Shown here piece after piece: positions 1-9,323 of a DNA stretch of 51,185 nt. A program made the position numbers and the translations under genes. Within the stretch, counting starts at the first letter, position 1. The number at the start of each line of letters is the position of its first letter. Source of the stretch: Hortaea werneckii (lineage: Eukaryota > Ascomycota > Dothideomycetes > Mycosphaerellales > Teratosphaeriaceae); the NCBI GenBank assembly GCA_037044905.1, contig JBAOKB010000053.1:1-51185 (forward strand), written 5' to 3'. The notes beneath the pieces are model-generated. The model made no database searches and was not told where the DNA came from. It saw nothing but the letters and a program-made list of their open reading frames with translations.

Positions 1-584
1 GGTGTCTCCTGATATCCGCTTTCCAAGTATTGGATTTGCCGCTGAGATCTTGATACATCCAAAGGCAGTCGCCCTCTGTGGTGTAGGATGAGACCGAATG
101 CATGAGGCTTGGCCTCCAAACACCCCATGTTTCGAGATCCGGGCGGGATGACTCACGGGAGACACTCAAAGCAAAGTGATGTATGCTGTCTGTAAGGCGA
201 TGTGGGATTTGGAAGTGTGTGACTAGGACAGACTACCATCTGCGTGCGAAGGGCACCTTTCGTTAAGGTTGGGCAGCTCCTTGTCACCGCGGAGATACAT
301 CGTAGTGGCGCACAGGATCTATGTTCACTGTGGAAAGGCTGAAGAAAAGCCTATGGCTCAAGTGTCAGCGCACTGAATGGTAAACGTTCCAAGGCGTGTT
401 GGTGTCGTCGACATGATGGATGCTGCGGATATGACGCGCTCGTTGCGATCGAGTGGCCAATGCTTCCAGTTCGTCTTCCATTCTCGGCGATATCCGCGTC
501 AAGCCATCTCGAGCTTTGTGTGAAGCTGCACTTTACCACGCTGCAGCAGTCAATTGTTCCTTTTAGCCATTGAACTTCACCATC
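1..584. other. Left-edge intergenic region, no gene seen
   Basis: No open frame here looks coding. The reading frames overlapping its right part are antisense shadows of the gene beginning at 585. The last 100 or so bases should hold the promoter and 5' UTR of that gene. I see no repeat or RNA gene. Confidence 0.5.
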
Positions 585-1703
585 ATGTCCTTCTACGGCG
601 CTAGGGCTGTGCGGGCCTTCCAGTCTTCGCTCAGACATACCGGTGTTCGCGCCACCCCGAGAATAGCTGCTTCAGCGCGCACCCAGCTCGCTGTCGGCAG
701 ACGGTACGCCAGCGGTGGAAGCCACGGACATGGCGAGGCGAGCTCTGACCTGCCTTGGTGAGTGCGAGTGCGAGTGCCTAGGAGCCCACTTACTAGCCTG
801 CCTCCTCCAATGTTGCTGACTTGCTTAGGCTTCTTGGCGCCTGTGTCGTAACGCCGCCCTGTGTATACTACCTTTTGCCTTCGGAGTCGCACGCTGAGCA
901 CCACGGAGGCCACGAGGAGCACGCCGAGGCTCACGAGGAGAAGGAGGAAGCGCAGGAGGCTCCCCAAGAAGAGGAGGCGCCGGCTGAGGAGCCCCAGCCC
1001 GAGCCTGAGCAGGCACCGCAGCAGGAAGAAAAGAAGGACGAGCCGCAAGCCACGGACACGACTGAGGAGCAGGAGAAGGCCAAGGAGAGCGAGGAGACCG
1101 CCAAACCATCCGGAACTGAGGGCGAGTCCCAGCCCATGAGCAACGACGCCAACAAGATCTCGTCCAAGACAGAGGAGGGCACTGCTGAGCAGAAGGACCA
1201 GCCCGAAAGCAGGGGCAACAAGGAGAATGTCAGCTTCAAGGGCAAGATGAAAGAGGACGCCGAGGGCCAATCGGACAACCGCAAGAGGGAAACTGACAGC
1301 AAGGGCGCCTACAAGAAGCGCATCGACTCTGGACTAGGCAAGGACCTAGGCGCATCTGACAACCCGGCAAGTGACGATGAATCCCAGCAAGTTGATGCTG
1401 TAAGCGTTGGTTTTTGTGTTTTCTTGACTTTCCGCCTCTGATATACTTGTTCCTCTGTCGCGTTCCGTGTCAATATCTTTGGAGACTTCAGAACAGCATA
1501 CTAATACGAATCCACAGGCCTCTAGCGCGAAGCAGGCAGCCAAGGGCTCCGGAGATATCTCTGGTAAGCAATACGGCCTCTCGACCACCGCCACCCGTCA
1601 CTCGCACCAGATCGACCAGGACCCATCCAAGTCCAAGAAGCCGGAGGGCCCGGAGACCGCCAAGTCGATGGGTACTATCGACCCGAACAGGCCTCAGGTG
1701 TAA
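585..1703 (+). CDS. Mitochondrial Glu-rich single-pass membrane protein, unknown function
   Basis: Three exons are proposed: 585-757, 829-1399 and 1518-1703, giving 309 residues. Both introns have GTGAGT/GTAAGC donors and TAG/CAG acceptors, and the first has a GCTGAC branch-like site. The first AUG at 585 gives an Arg/Ser/Ala-rich N-terminus with no acidic residue for about 50 residues, ending GRRYASGG, which reads as a mitochondrial presequence. Joining exons 1 and 2 restores a hydrophobic stretch (LLGACVVTPPCVYYLLP, about residues 59-75), a probable membrane span right after the presequence. The rest is highly acidic and low-complexity (His/Glu, then Glu/Pro/Lys repeats), surely disordered. 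Inference: inner-membrane protein with an acidic domain in the intermembrane space or matrix. I do not recognise a named family. The exon model is good because frame and splice sites agree; function is unknown. Confidence 0.75.
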
Positions 1704-2509
1704 TTCCCTTTTCGACGCAGCAATTGAAAAGGCGCTTGGTCTTTCTGTCGACTTCTGTAGAAAAAGAAGCGAGCGTGAAATTGTGGTTGGTGTACATATA
1801 GTGCATGTAAAACTGGGTCCGTCTAGCGTTTCTGCCTTTCTTTTCTTCTTTTCTTTTTTTCTCCAGAGCGTTAATCTCATTCGTGTCAAGTCATAGAATC
1901 CATCTGCCTGGTCTTGTTAAAGCGCGAATACTCGCTCAGTAGGCACTGATAGAGAGCATGGGACAGCTTGGCTCCCTTTGTCTCAAGGCTGTAGTGACGT
2001 TAAATGTCTCATGAAACACTCAAGATTATGAGATTGCGTGTCCATTAGGTACTTTGATACAATGCTCCATTTTGTTGTACAATCGTTTTGCCCATGCGCA
2101 CTGGCGACAGACTCCTCGAAGACTAAACCCAGCTCCCAAAATATACTTATGTCTTCCGAGTAAGAATACAAACAATTCATTTTCTACCTGTCATTTCCTG
2201 CGCCAGATAATAATACAGCTATTCTCGAGAATCCTCGACTATTTCCAGATGTAATGCTCGAGGCCCCGCTTCGCGTCTGTCGAGATCGAAATGGCCTTTT
2301 GCGGCTGCTCAAACGTGCTATCGATCATGGCGCACGTATGCATCATGCTGCCCGACTGTGTAAAAGGGCACTGTGATCCCGGCAATTGCGGAATGCGTGG
2401 ATGATGTTGTCTCCGGCCATGAGTTCTTGCGTCTTTGCTCTTCACACTGTCGCCTATGAAAAGCAAGACAATATTTCTCATGGAAGAATCCAAAGAGTTG
2501 ATTTTTACC
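1704..2509. other. Intergenic region between convergent genes
   Basis: This is the shared 3' flank of the Glu-rich gene (+) and the Tim17-like gene (-). It contains a pyrimidine-rich tract near 1836-1864 and AT-rich sequence suited to polyadenylation. No supported gene was seen. Confidence 0.5.
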
Positions 2510-3396
2510 TCAGGAATGGGCGTCCGAAGTCGACGTCTGGGGCGCACTTGCCACTGCAGCTTCTTCTTGAACCTGCTGCTTCTTCAACTCTGCGATCTTG
2601 TCATCCAAGACCGCAATTTCGACATCGATCTTGAGCATCTTCTCTCTAAGCATCTCGGCATACTCATCATTGGTGACGTATTTGATCGGCGTCCAGCTTT
2701 TCTTCGCCATACGCTCCCAGAAAGTCTCCTTTGGCCCTTCTACCACGACAGCCGGCTTGGCGTAGATAGCATTGTATGTTGCCTGGCCCACGAGTCCACT
2801 CAGACCCCACATCAGTGTGGCCGGGATGACGTTACGCCGTCCACGGGTGACAAGAGCTACTAGGCCTCCTGAGACGGCTCCAGAGATGCCGCTGGCCTGA
2901 TACAGCTCGCTCGTCGTGAGAGCTGAAGGGTCACGTCGAGTTTGGATGAAGGTGCTCCGGCATGTCCAGAAACTAGATCCCAGGGCAAATGTTTGAAGGC
3001 CGGACGCAGTGGCGAAGAGAAAGGGAGTGCTACCCTTGAGAATGCCAACTGTACCACCAAAAAGGAAGCCTGCTGTGCCTGGAGGAAAGTGTTAGCACAG
3101 CATAAGGAGAATGTTGGCGTCGGTATGCAAGGAGATTGTGGCGAAGAGGAAAGATGAGGACCATGGCGGGTATCCTCAAGTACAAAGCTTATGACTACGA
3201 GCTGTCGAGTCGTGTTTGTTTGCAATGTGCATTTTATACCCATTGATACAGGCCCTTCTCTTCTTCCTGTAATTAGAACGAACGAGGGACATGTGATATT
3301 TCACGACTTACCACATGCTGCTCCGACTTTCAGGGCCGGTTCAATGGCAGCAACCACCGGATCATCCGCGTTCGATATACGCTGTCGACCAGCCAT
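2510..3396 (-). CDS. Tim17-fold mitochondrial membrane protein
   Basis: Two exons on the minus strand, 3396-3312 and 3078-2510, encode 217 residues. The donor is GTAAGT, the acceptor CCTCCAG, and the join gives the glycine-rich segment around residues 27-40 (ACGTAGFLFGGTVGIL). That segment, followed by a second Gly-rich hydrophobic region (SGISGAVSGGLVALVTRGRRNV) and a third (LMWGLSGLVGQATYN), is the pattern of the Tim17/Tim22/Tim23 superfamily, with four short membrane spans and GxxxG helices. The C-terminal 70 residues are a charged coiled-coil-like tail (EMLREKMLKIDVEIAVLDDK). True translocase subunits lack this tail, so this is a Tim17-domain protein of unknown role, probably in the mitochondrial inner membrane. 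The 233-nt intron is long for this window, so a small missed exon is possible. It is divergent from the eIF4B gene with a 373-bp shared promoter. Confidence 0.75.
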
Positions 3397-3769
3397 GATA
3401 CTTGCTGGGCCCTATCAACAGCGCATCCCAACGTATTCGTGTTTGCTTAAAAGGTCAAAAGGTCAAATACCTAGGAATGGAAGCCAACAAATGGGGAAGC
3501 TCGGGGTTAAGAAATGGCAGTTCGGCAATGGCAGCCGCCAAAGTGTAATGCGCACGGGCCACGCTCACGACTTCATCGACAATTCTGAATTTGAGAAGTT
3601 CGGGATCAGACCAACCGTTCGCCCACCACGACACGGCACACATTCGATACCGACAGGCGCGAAGCGAGCGCCTGACCCATCCACGAGGAGAAGAAGAGGG
3701 GACGTAGCGTCTTCAGCACTTCAAGGACCGCGCGCACACGAATCGCGTGGTTCGCACACTACCGCAATC
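3397..3769. promoter_or_regulatory. Bidirectional promoter region, Tim17-like / eIF4B
   Basis: These 373 bases separate two divergently transcribed start codons (3396 on minus, 3770 on plus), so they must carry both promoters and 5' UTRs. I recognise no specific operator. Confidence 0.5.
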
Positions 3770-5676
3770 ATGGGTACGCACACTCAACCCTATGGCTATG
3801 TCGCCGTAGACGTTCCCCATGGATCCGCGAGCGATACACGTGATTCTGCCTATGATCTGAGCACTATACTGACTCAATCATGTAGCTCCCAAAAAGAAGC
3901 AGGAAAAGATGAACCTGGGTGCGTTCCTCAACGATCAGTCGCTCGGCTCGTGGGCCGACGAGATGGACGCCCAGCCGCTGCCACCACCACCGTCGACGTT
4001 CGGCGCTCGGGACAGAGATGTACCAAGGCGAGAATATGCTGCGCCAGCGTGGGAGAACGCACGTAGCGGGGCTGGCATGGGCGCGGCAAGCGCCAGCTTT
4101 GGTAAGGCTATAGCAATAGGACATGTCACAAGAGATACATGCTAACACACCGCTCAGATCGCCCGGGCTATGCGGTGCGCGAGCAGCTGCCCCTTCCAGA
4201 CAAGCCTCCGTACACCGCACATCTCGGCAACCTTGCCTACGATATTACCCAGGTCGACATTGAAGGTTTCCTCTCCGACTGCCAGGTCACTAACGTCCGC
4301 ATTGTCGAGGACAAGCTTGACCGCAAGCCCAAGGGCTTTGGCTATGTCGAGTTTGCTACCCTCGACGGCCTTAAAACCGCCCTGACGAAGACTGAAACGC
4401 CTTTTATGGGACGTAACATCAAGGTTAGCGTCGCCGAGCCGCGTATGTACTCTATCACAACCTGTTGTGACCGCATGCTGACTTTTATTTAGCGAAAGAG
4501 CGCGCAGAGTCATCTCGAGACTTCTCCGACTGGTCTCGTAAGGGTCCGCTTCCGGACCTTCCGTCTCAGGGTCGCCAGCCATCCCGAGGCTTCACCCGTG
4601 GTGGCGGCTTCGACAACATGAGCGACATCGATAGCGAGCGTGGTGGAAGTAGAAGAGGAGGGTTCTTCGAGGGCGACGGCAAGCAGAGGGATTTCGGCAA
4701 CTGGGAGCGTAAGGGTCCGCTCTCGCCAAGCCAAGGCGCCCCGCCCATGCGCGAGGGTGGCAGGGCAGGAGAAGAAGGGCCGACGAGTGAGCGGAGAAGG
4801 AGTCCGGCCTGGGGCGAAGGCAGATCAGATGCTGGCTCTAGACCACCAAGGCCTATGGCTCCCGAGCGTGCCCCAACTGCCGCTGAGACTGACAATCAGT
4901 GGAGAGCTCGCATGAAGCCGGATCAGCCGTCACCGGCAGCTACTCCGGAAGTCTCAGCACCGACCTCGCCAGCTGCGCCAGAGGGACCCAAGGAGCGTCC
5001 GCGACTGAACCTTGCGAAGCGTACCGTCTCTGCTGCGAACCCGGATGCTCCCCCTGCGCCCGCCGAGGCAAGCTCTAAGGCTTCGCCATTCGGCGCAGCA
5101 CGTCCCGTCGACTCTGCGGCCCGTGAACGTGCAGTTGAGGAGAAGCGCCAGATTGCCATCCGCGAGAAGGCTGTTGCCGACGAGAAGGCTAAGGAAGAGA
5201 AGGCCAAGGCTGACGCCGAGGCAAGAGCTTCACGTGGCGAGCGCGCAGACAAGGGTCAGGCCGATCAGGAGAAGGTCACTTCACCTTCCGGCCGTGCTCC
5301 CAGAGAGCCCCGTGGCGACCGTCGCACATCCCGTCAGCAGAACGGTCCTCGTGGCGGCCAGCAGAAGAAGGAGAATGGCGAGGAGCAGCAACAGAAGGAA
5401 CGTCCGAACTTCAGCATCCTGCAGCGTGACGCTGAAGATGCCGCCGGCGAGGAGGAGCTTGCTGGCCAGCCAGATGCACCGGACGCTAACCTGAACGGTG
5501 AAATTGTTGGCGACAAGGAGGTCAAGCCGCAGGAGATTGTCAAGGAAGTGTCTGCCGATGGCAGTGCCAAGGCTGATGAGCCAACGGCTGAGGCCATGGA
5601 GGATGAAGGCTGGTCGACTGTTGCGGCCAAGACTAAGGGCGGCCGTCGCGGCGGTCAGCGAGCCATGGCCTCTTAG
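3770..5676 (+). CDS. TIF3: Eukaryotic translation initiation factor 4B
   Basis: Four exons, 3770-3773, 3886-4101, 4158-4442 and 4493-5676, give 562 residues. The first coding exon is only four bases (ATG plus G); splicing creates MAPKKKQEKMNLGAFL. Introns have GTACGC, GTAAGG and GTATGT donors; the second has a TGCTAAC branch point. The N-terminus (LNDQSLGSWADEMD) is the typical fungal eIF4B start. An RRM lies at about residues 92-167, with RNP2 AHLGNL and RNP1 KGFGYVEF. It is followed by repeats of the form D/NWxRKGPL seen in yeast Tif3, and a long Lys/Glu/Arg/Gln-rich disordered tail ending EGWSTVAAKTKGGRRGGQR. eIF4B stimulates eIF4A helicase and mRNA recruitment to the 40S subunit in the cytoplasm. 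The family assignment is strong; the gene symbol follows the yeast name. Confidence 0.92.
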
Positions 5677-6899
5677 AAAAGGGCCATGGCCCCTCGCTGG
5701 GAACGCAAGGCAGCTGCTGGTCTGTCGCGTAATATCAAAATGACCAGTATGGACCAGGAGAACTCGGAGAAGCGGAAGGCAACGGCGCGTAAGAGTGAAG
5801 CAAAAGCTGTCGACATTGGACGTACGTCGCACGAAGGTGGCACTCTTCATGGTCAAGATGGTAGAAACGGTGAGGCGGGCAAGGGATGAAGAGGGAACAC
5901 AGCAGGTGTTTGCGCGGGCTTCATTATTCTACCGCTCACCAACCTCGTCTGGCTTCTAACGGCTAATTGTTTCTGGACGATGGATGGCATGACTGTGAAA
6001 AGACGATTTTCCGACGCATAGCGTAATTACGGCGTTGGGAAGTGGGAGCAAAAAGAATGACATCCAAAAAAGTGGGGAAAACGAAGAAAAAGTCTTTTCT
6101 TTACAGCTTCAGCAACGCATCACGCTATCTCAACCTCTCCTCCGTCTTCATCCTTCGACATCGTTGGGCGCAGTGGGCGCGGGCTTTCTTCTGATTTAAT
6201 ATCGTTCTTGGCAGAGAGAGAGAGAGAGAGACGGAGAATGGGATCGTTGGGCTCGTTTTCCTCTCTGCTTCTTCGAGTATGCTTCTTCCTCTCTCCTCTT
6301 TCTCAATTGTTGTATCATAGTATGTGGCTTCTTTTATTCCTTCCCCGCTTCATTGATACTGCTTATGCACACGATGATGATTTTTGACTGAGCGAGAGTT
6401 CTCAAGGTTTTAATGAAAGTCTTTTTGCTTATGCCGGTACCAGGGGCAAAGGAAAACCTGCTTGATTGGACGCAAAAGAATGAGAGGGATGATTTTCGTA
6501 CTCTTCTTATTTATTCTCCTACTCATCTCTCTTTTCTGCCATCCTTGATTCTGGTCTTCAGATTCCCTCCCTATTGCTACTGTCTTTCAGGCTTGGCTGG
6601 GATACGGTCTTCGAGCCAGCGCTTTTGCTGCCTCCTGCTCCTCTAATTGCCGACTTGTGAATGCTTTGAGGAGGTGAGTTGAGTAATCTCGAAATTACAT
6701 TGAAAGTCCAGTGGTGCATCTTCTGACAGATGAGATAGTCCTTTTCGTTGAAAGCAACCCTCCCCCGTCGTTTACCATCCCCGGTCTAAATCTTCCACTT
6801 CATGCCTTTGTGTGGGCAGCTCACAAAACTTCGTGGAGCTTTGGTGCGGAGAAGCAGGCCTTGGATTTCCTCTTCCCACCCCCCTTCCTCCTTCTCTTT
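5677..6899. other. Intergenic region between convergent genes, with a GA microsatellite
   Basis: This is the 3' flank of eIF4B and of the 2EXR-like gene. It contains a short (GA)n tract at about 6214-6231, and CT-rich stretches at about 6260-6305 and 6500-6545. The open frames seen here have no coding character. Confidence 0.5.
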
Positions 6900-7805
6900 T
6901 TATGTCATGTCAACCCCCGCAAGCCGAGCCGAGAGAGCATCAAAATCGCCTGTTGCAGTCGCCACCTCGTCCGTCATGCCTGGAGTCGTCGACTCACAAC
7001 CGAGCCGTTTGATGGGCCTTGGGGCCGGCGCTCGATATTCTGGCGCCATCGCCACGAATTCCTCAATCAGGGGTACCATACGTCGCCGACCGGTGTGCAG
7101 CCGCACGATCTCCGTCGAGTACTCTTGCAGTGTCATCTCTCCCTTCGCTCGCAGTGTTTGAAGCCTCTGGTTCTCGGCTCTGAACTTCTGCTGCACCAAT
7201 GTTACTGAGAGAGTGGAAAGGTCTCTCAGGTCGAACATGAAGGTGAACGCAACGGCATCGTCCGCCGAATGAAAATCGGCATTGTAGACTTCTATGCCGT
7301 TGGCATCAATGCTTAGCTGGCCTTTTAGATCCGCGGTCATCGTCGTCGACTTTGGCGACATCGGGTCGCAGAGAGCATGACAGCACTCGACTAAAGACCT
7401 ACATTCGTAGCTTCTTCGCACATGGTCTGAGCTAGAGTGCCAAGTACCCATATCGATCTGTGCCTTCCGGATAAGAGGCAATGCGCCTTGCAGCTTCCTC
7501 ATACATTCCGAGTACCTCTGTACGCGATTGGCCTCATTCCACCGGAACGATTCGCCTGGAAGCGATAGCTCATTGACCTGGAAGAAGTTGGCGCCATACA
7601 GCATCGGGCGGCATTCTTCTCGTATCTCCCTGCAGGTCGCGAGCAGCGAGCAGATCTTCTGCTCTAGAGGTGGGTGGACCAGCTTGACAGCTGCTACAGT
7701 GCCGTCGACGAGGCCGATCTGGATTCCGCCCGGGGGACACAACACCAGTTCGTAGATCTGGTTGCGGGTTTCGGCCGCTAGCTTCGAGAAAGGTGAGTTG
7801 TCCAT
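6900..7805 (-). CDS. 2EXR/F-box-like domain protein
   Basis: A single uninterrupted frame encodes 301 residues. The N-terminus (PFSKLAAETRNQIYELVL) matches the opening of the fungal '2EXR' or F-box-like proteins, in which a short leucine-rich helix pair of the type LPxExRxxIYxxVL is followed by a conserved patch. Here that patch is LLATCREIREECRPMLYGANFF, the usual 'LLxxCRxIxxExxxxLYxxNxF' motif. No F-box partner motif, membrane span or signal peptide is seen. Members are abundant, fast-evolving and mostly of unknown function in Dothideomycetes. The region upstream of the start (7806-8700) carries tandem repeats and CACGTG boxes. Confidence 0.8.
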   Translation of the reverse strand: MDNSPFSKLAAETRNQIYELVLCPPGGIQIGLVDGTVAAVKLVHPPLEQKICSLLATCREIREECRPMLYGANFFQVNELSLPGESFRWNEANRVQRYSECMRKLQGALPLIRKAQIDMGTWHSSSDHVRRSYECRSLVECCHALCDPMSPKSTTMTADLKGQLSIDANGIEVYNADFHSADDAVAFTFMFDLRDLSTLSVTLVQQKFRAENQRLQTLRAKGEMTLQEYSTEIVRLHTGRRRMVPLIEEFVAMAPEYRAPAPRPIKRLGCESTTPGMTDEVATATGDFDALSARLAGVDMT

Positions 7806-8215
7806 TGCTGGATTCGCGCGAATGGGCTGTGAGGCAGTTTGTTCGAGTGAATGTAAAGGTGACGAGTGTCTTGTCGTTGCCCTCTGCGAAGTCTGTTTGC
7901 AAGCGAGAAGTGGTTGCTACTTATTTGGATGATCCTCAGCTCGATCGACTGGTATGTGGAAGTCCAGGATGCTGAAAAAAGGGGCGTTAGACTTCTGAAG
8001 AGGAGGCAGAGTGGTACTGTTGTACGTAATACGCAATGCGTGAGATGGCTTCTTGCGTACCTTGTCGCCACGACTCAGAAGAGTGTTCTCTCTAGGTACG
8101 AGACTCTGTGTGTTGTCGCTGAGAAAAGAAGCACCAGAAAGTCTGGAGAGTTAGAGACTGGGGTCGACCGAAAGAGTATTATGAGAAGCAAACGGACTCA
8201 TCGAAACGTGAAACG

Positions 8216-8328
8216 ATACTTTCTTCACGTGAAGATGAGGGAATGCCCAGACTCGCCACCTCACTTCTCAAACCATACTTTCTTCACGTGAAAATAAGGG
8301 AAAGCCCAAACTCGCCACCTCACTTCTC
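8216..8328. repeat. Direct repeat pair, each copy with a TTCACGTGAA palindrome
   Basis: Two 54-base copies lie at 8216-8269 and 8275-8328. They differ at four positions, three of them G in copy 1 and A in copy 2. Each contains the perfect ten-base palindrome TTCACGTGAA (8224-8233 and 8283-8292), whose core CACGTG is the binding site of basic helix-loop-helix factors. The pair lies about 410-520 bases upstream of the start codon at 7805. The repeat itself is directly visible; a regulatory role is inference. Confidence 0.75.
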
Positions 8329-8355
8329 CTATCCATCAACGCTCACTCGTCCTCT

Positions 8356-8638
8356 TGCAGTCCAAAATTCCTGTAAGAATCGCGAAAGTCCATCATATTT
8401 CACTGCTATAGATCGAGTACTGCTACCCGAAGGTACAACATAGTAACGTAGAGAGCAGAATATCCAACAGAGATTATTGCTACATGGCAGTATTGCTGCA
8501 GTCTAAACTTGCTGTAGGAATTGCGAAAGTCGAACTGATCTCTTTGCTAAAGGGGAAGTATTATTAACGGAGGTGCAACATAGAAGCGTCGAGAGCGAAA
8601 AGCTAACGGGAACTCATTAATATAAAGCAGTGTTGCTA
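8356..8638. repeat. Diverged tandem duplication, about 141-bp unit
   Basis: Landmarks recur at an offset of 140-141 bases: GCAGTCCAAAATTCCTGTAA near 8357 against GCAGTCTAAACTTGCTGTAG near 8498; GGTACAACATAG near 8432 against GGTGCAACATAG near 8572; GCAGTATTGCT at 8487 against GCAGTGTTGCT at 8628. A fading third partial copy (TTGCTACATCGAG) begins near 8648. The copies are clearly more diverged than the neighbouring 54-base pair. Several differences are C-to-T or G-to-A transitions. Confidence 0.65.
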
Positions 8639-9323
8639 GTCGGACGATTGCTACATCGAGTTTAAGCTGTAATCAGAAGATTCCTATTTTGAGTTGGAAC
8701 GGTACTCAAATGACAACCGGTATTGCCGGCCCACTCCAGCTTCGTCTTATTCCCACGATATCCCGCCATGCTACTTTTAGCACGAACACCTGCCTCGTCT
8801 CGTGAGCTGGGATTGGAAGAGAGGAAGGAATACCTTTGTCTTGTCAACTTTGCGCAGCGTTTGCCTTGGAATCTTCCAACTCCCTCCCTTGCACCCTTTG
8901 GCCCCCAGAAAACAAGGAAGGTAAAGAGAGGAATACAAAAAGCGAATCAGGAGATGGTACTGCAGAACGAGTCCTTCGAAGTTGGCGTGAAGGGCATAAT
9001 AAGAGCAGTCCCAAATGGGGGGTGGCATAAAGTTTTTCGATTTCTCAAAGGAAAACCAGAAAGGGGGAGGAGAATTAAAATGAATTGAGGTTGTTGATCC
9101 CTCTAAAAGGGGAACGCAATTCCACGAGACTGTGCTCGTCCAATGCATTTAGAACTGCCTCTATCCCCATCCCTGCCCCGTCATAATCATGGTCGTTATC
9201 ATTATCATAAAACAGAAGAAAATTCGTAAAGCTCGTTCCTGCCTCTTCTCTTTCCACTTCTCAGCATATCATCTATACAGCACGAAGAATCGGGACGTTG
9301 CGAAGGAGAAGTTAAAAAACTTC

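Larger units (their letters stand above)
7806..9323. other. Intergenic region with tandem repeats
   Basis: This lies between the start of the 2EXR-like gene and the stop of the next minus-strand gene, so it acts as promoter for the left gene and 3' flank for the right one. It holds the direct repeat pair at 8216-8328 and the diverged 141-bp duplication at 8356-8638, listed separately. No gene is supported. Confidence 0.5.

Noticed and set aside
593..1270. 225-codon antisense frame rich in Leu/Arg
   Set aside because: It mirrors the Glu-rich exon on the opposite strand; GAG/GAA repeats read backwards give Leu/Phe runs. No independent support.
3191..4066. 291-codon plus-strand frame
   Set aside because: It runs across exon 1 of the Tim17-like gene in antisense and through the first intron of eIF4B; no motif or codon bias.
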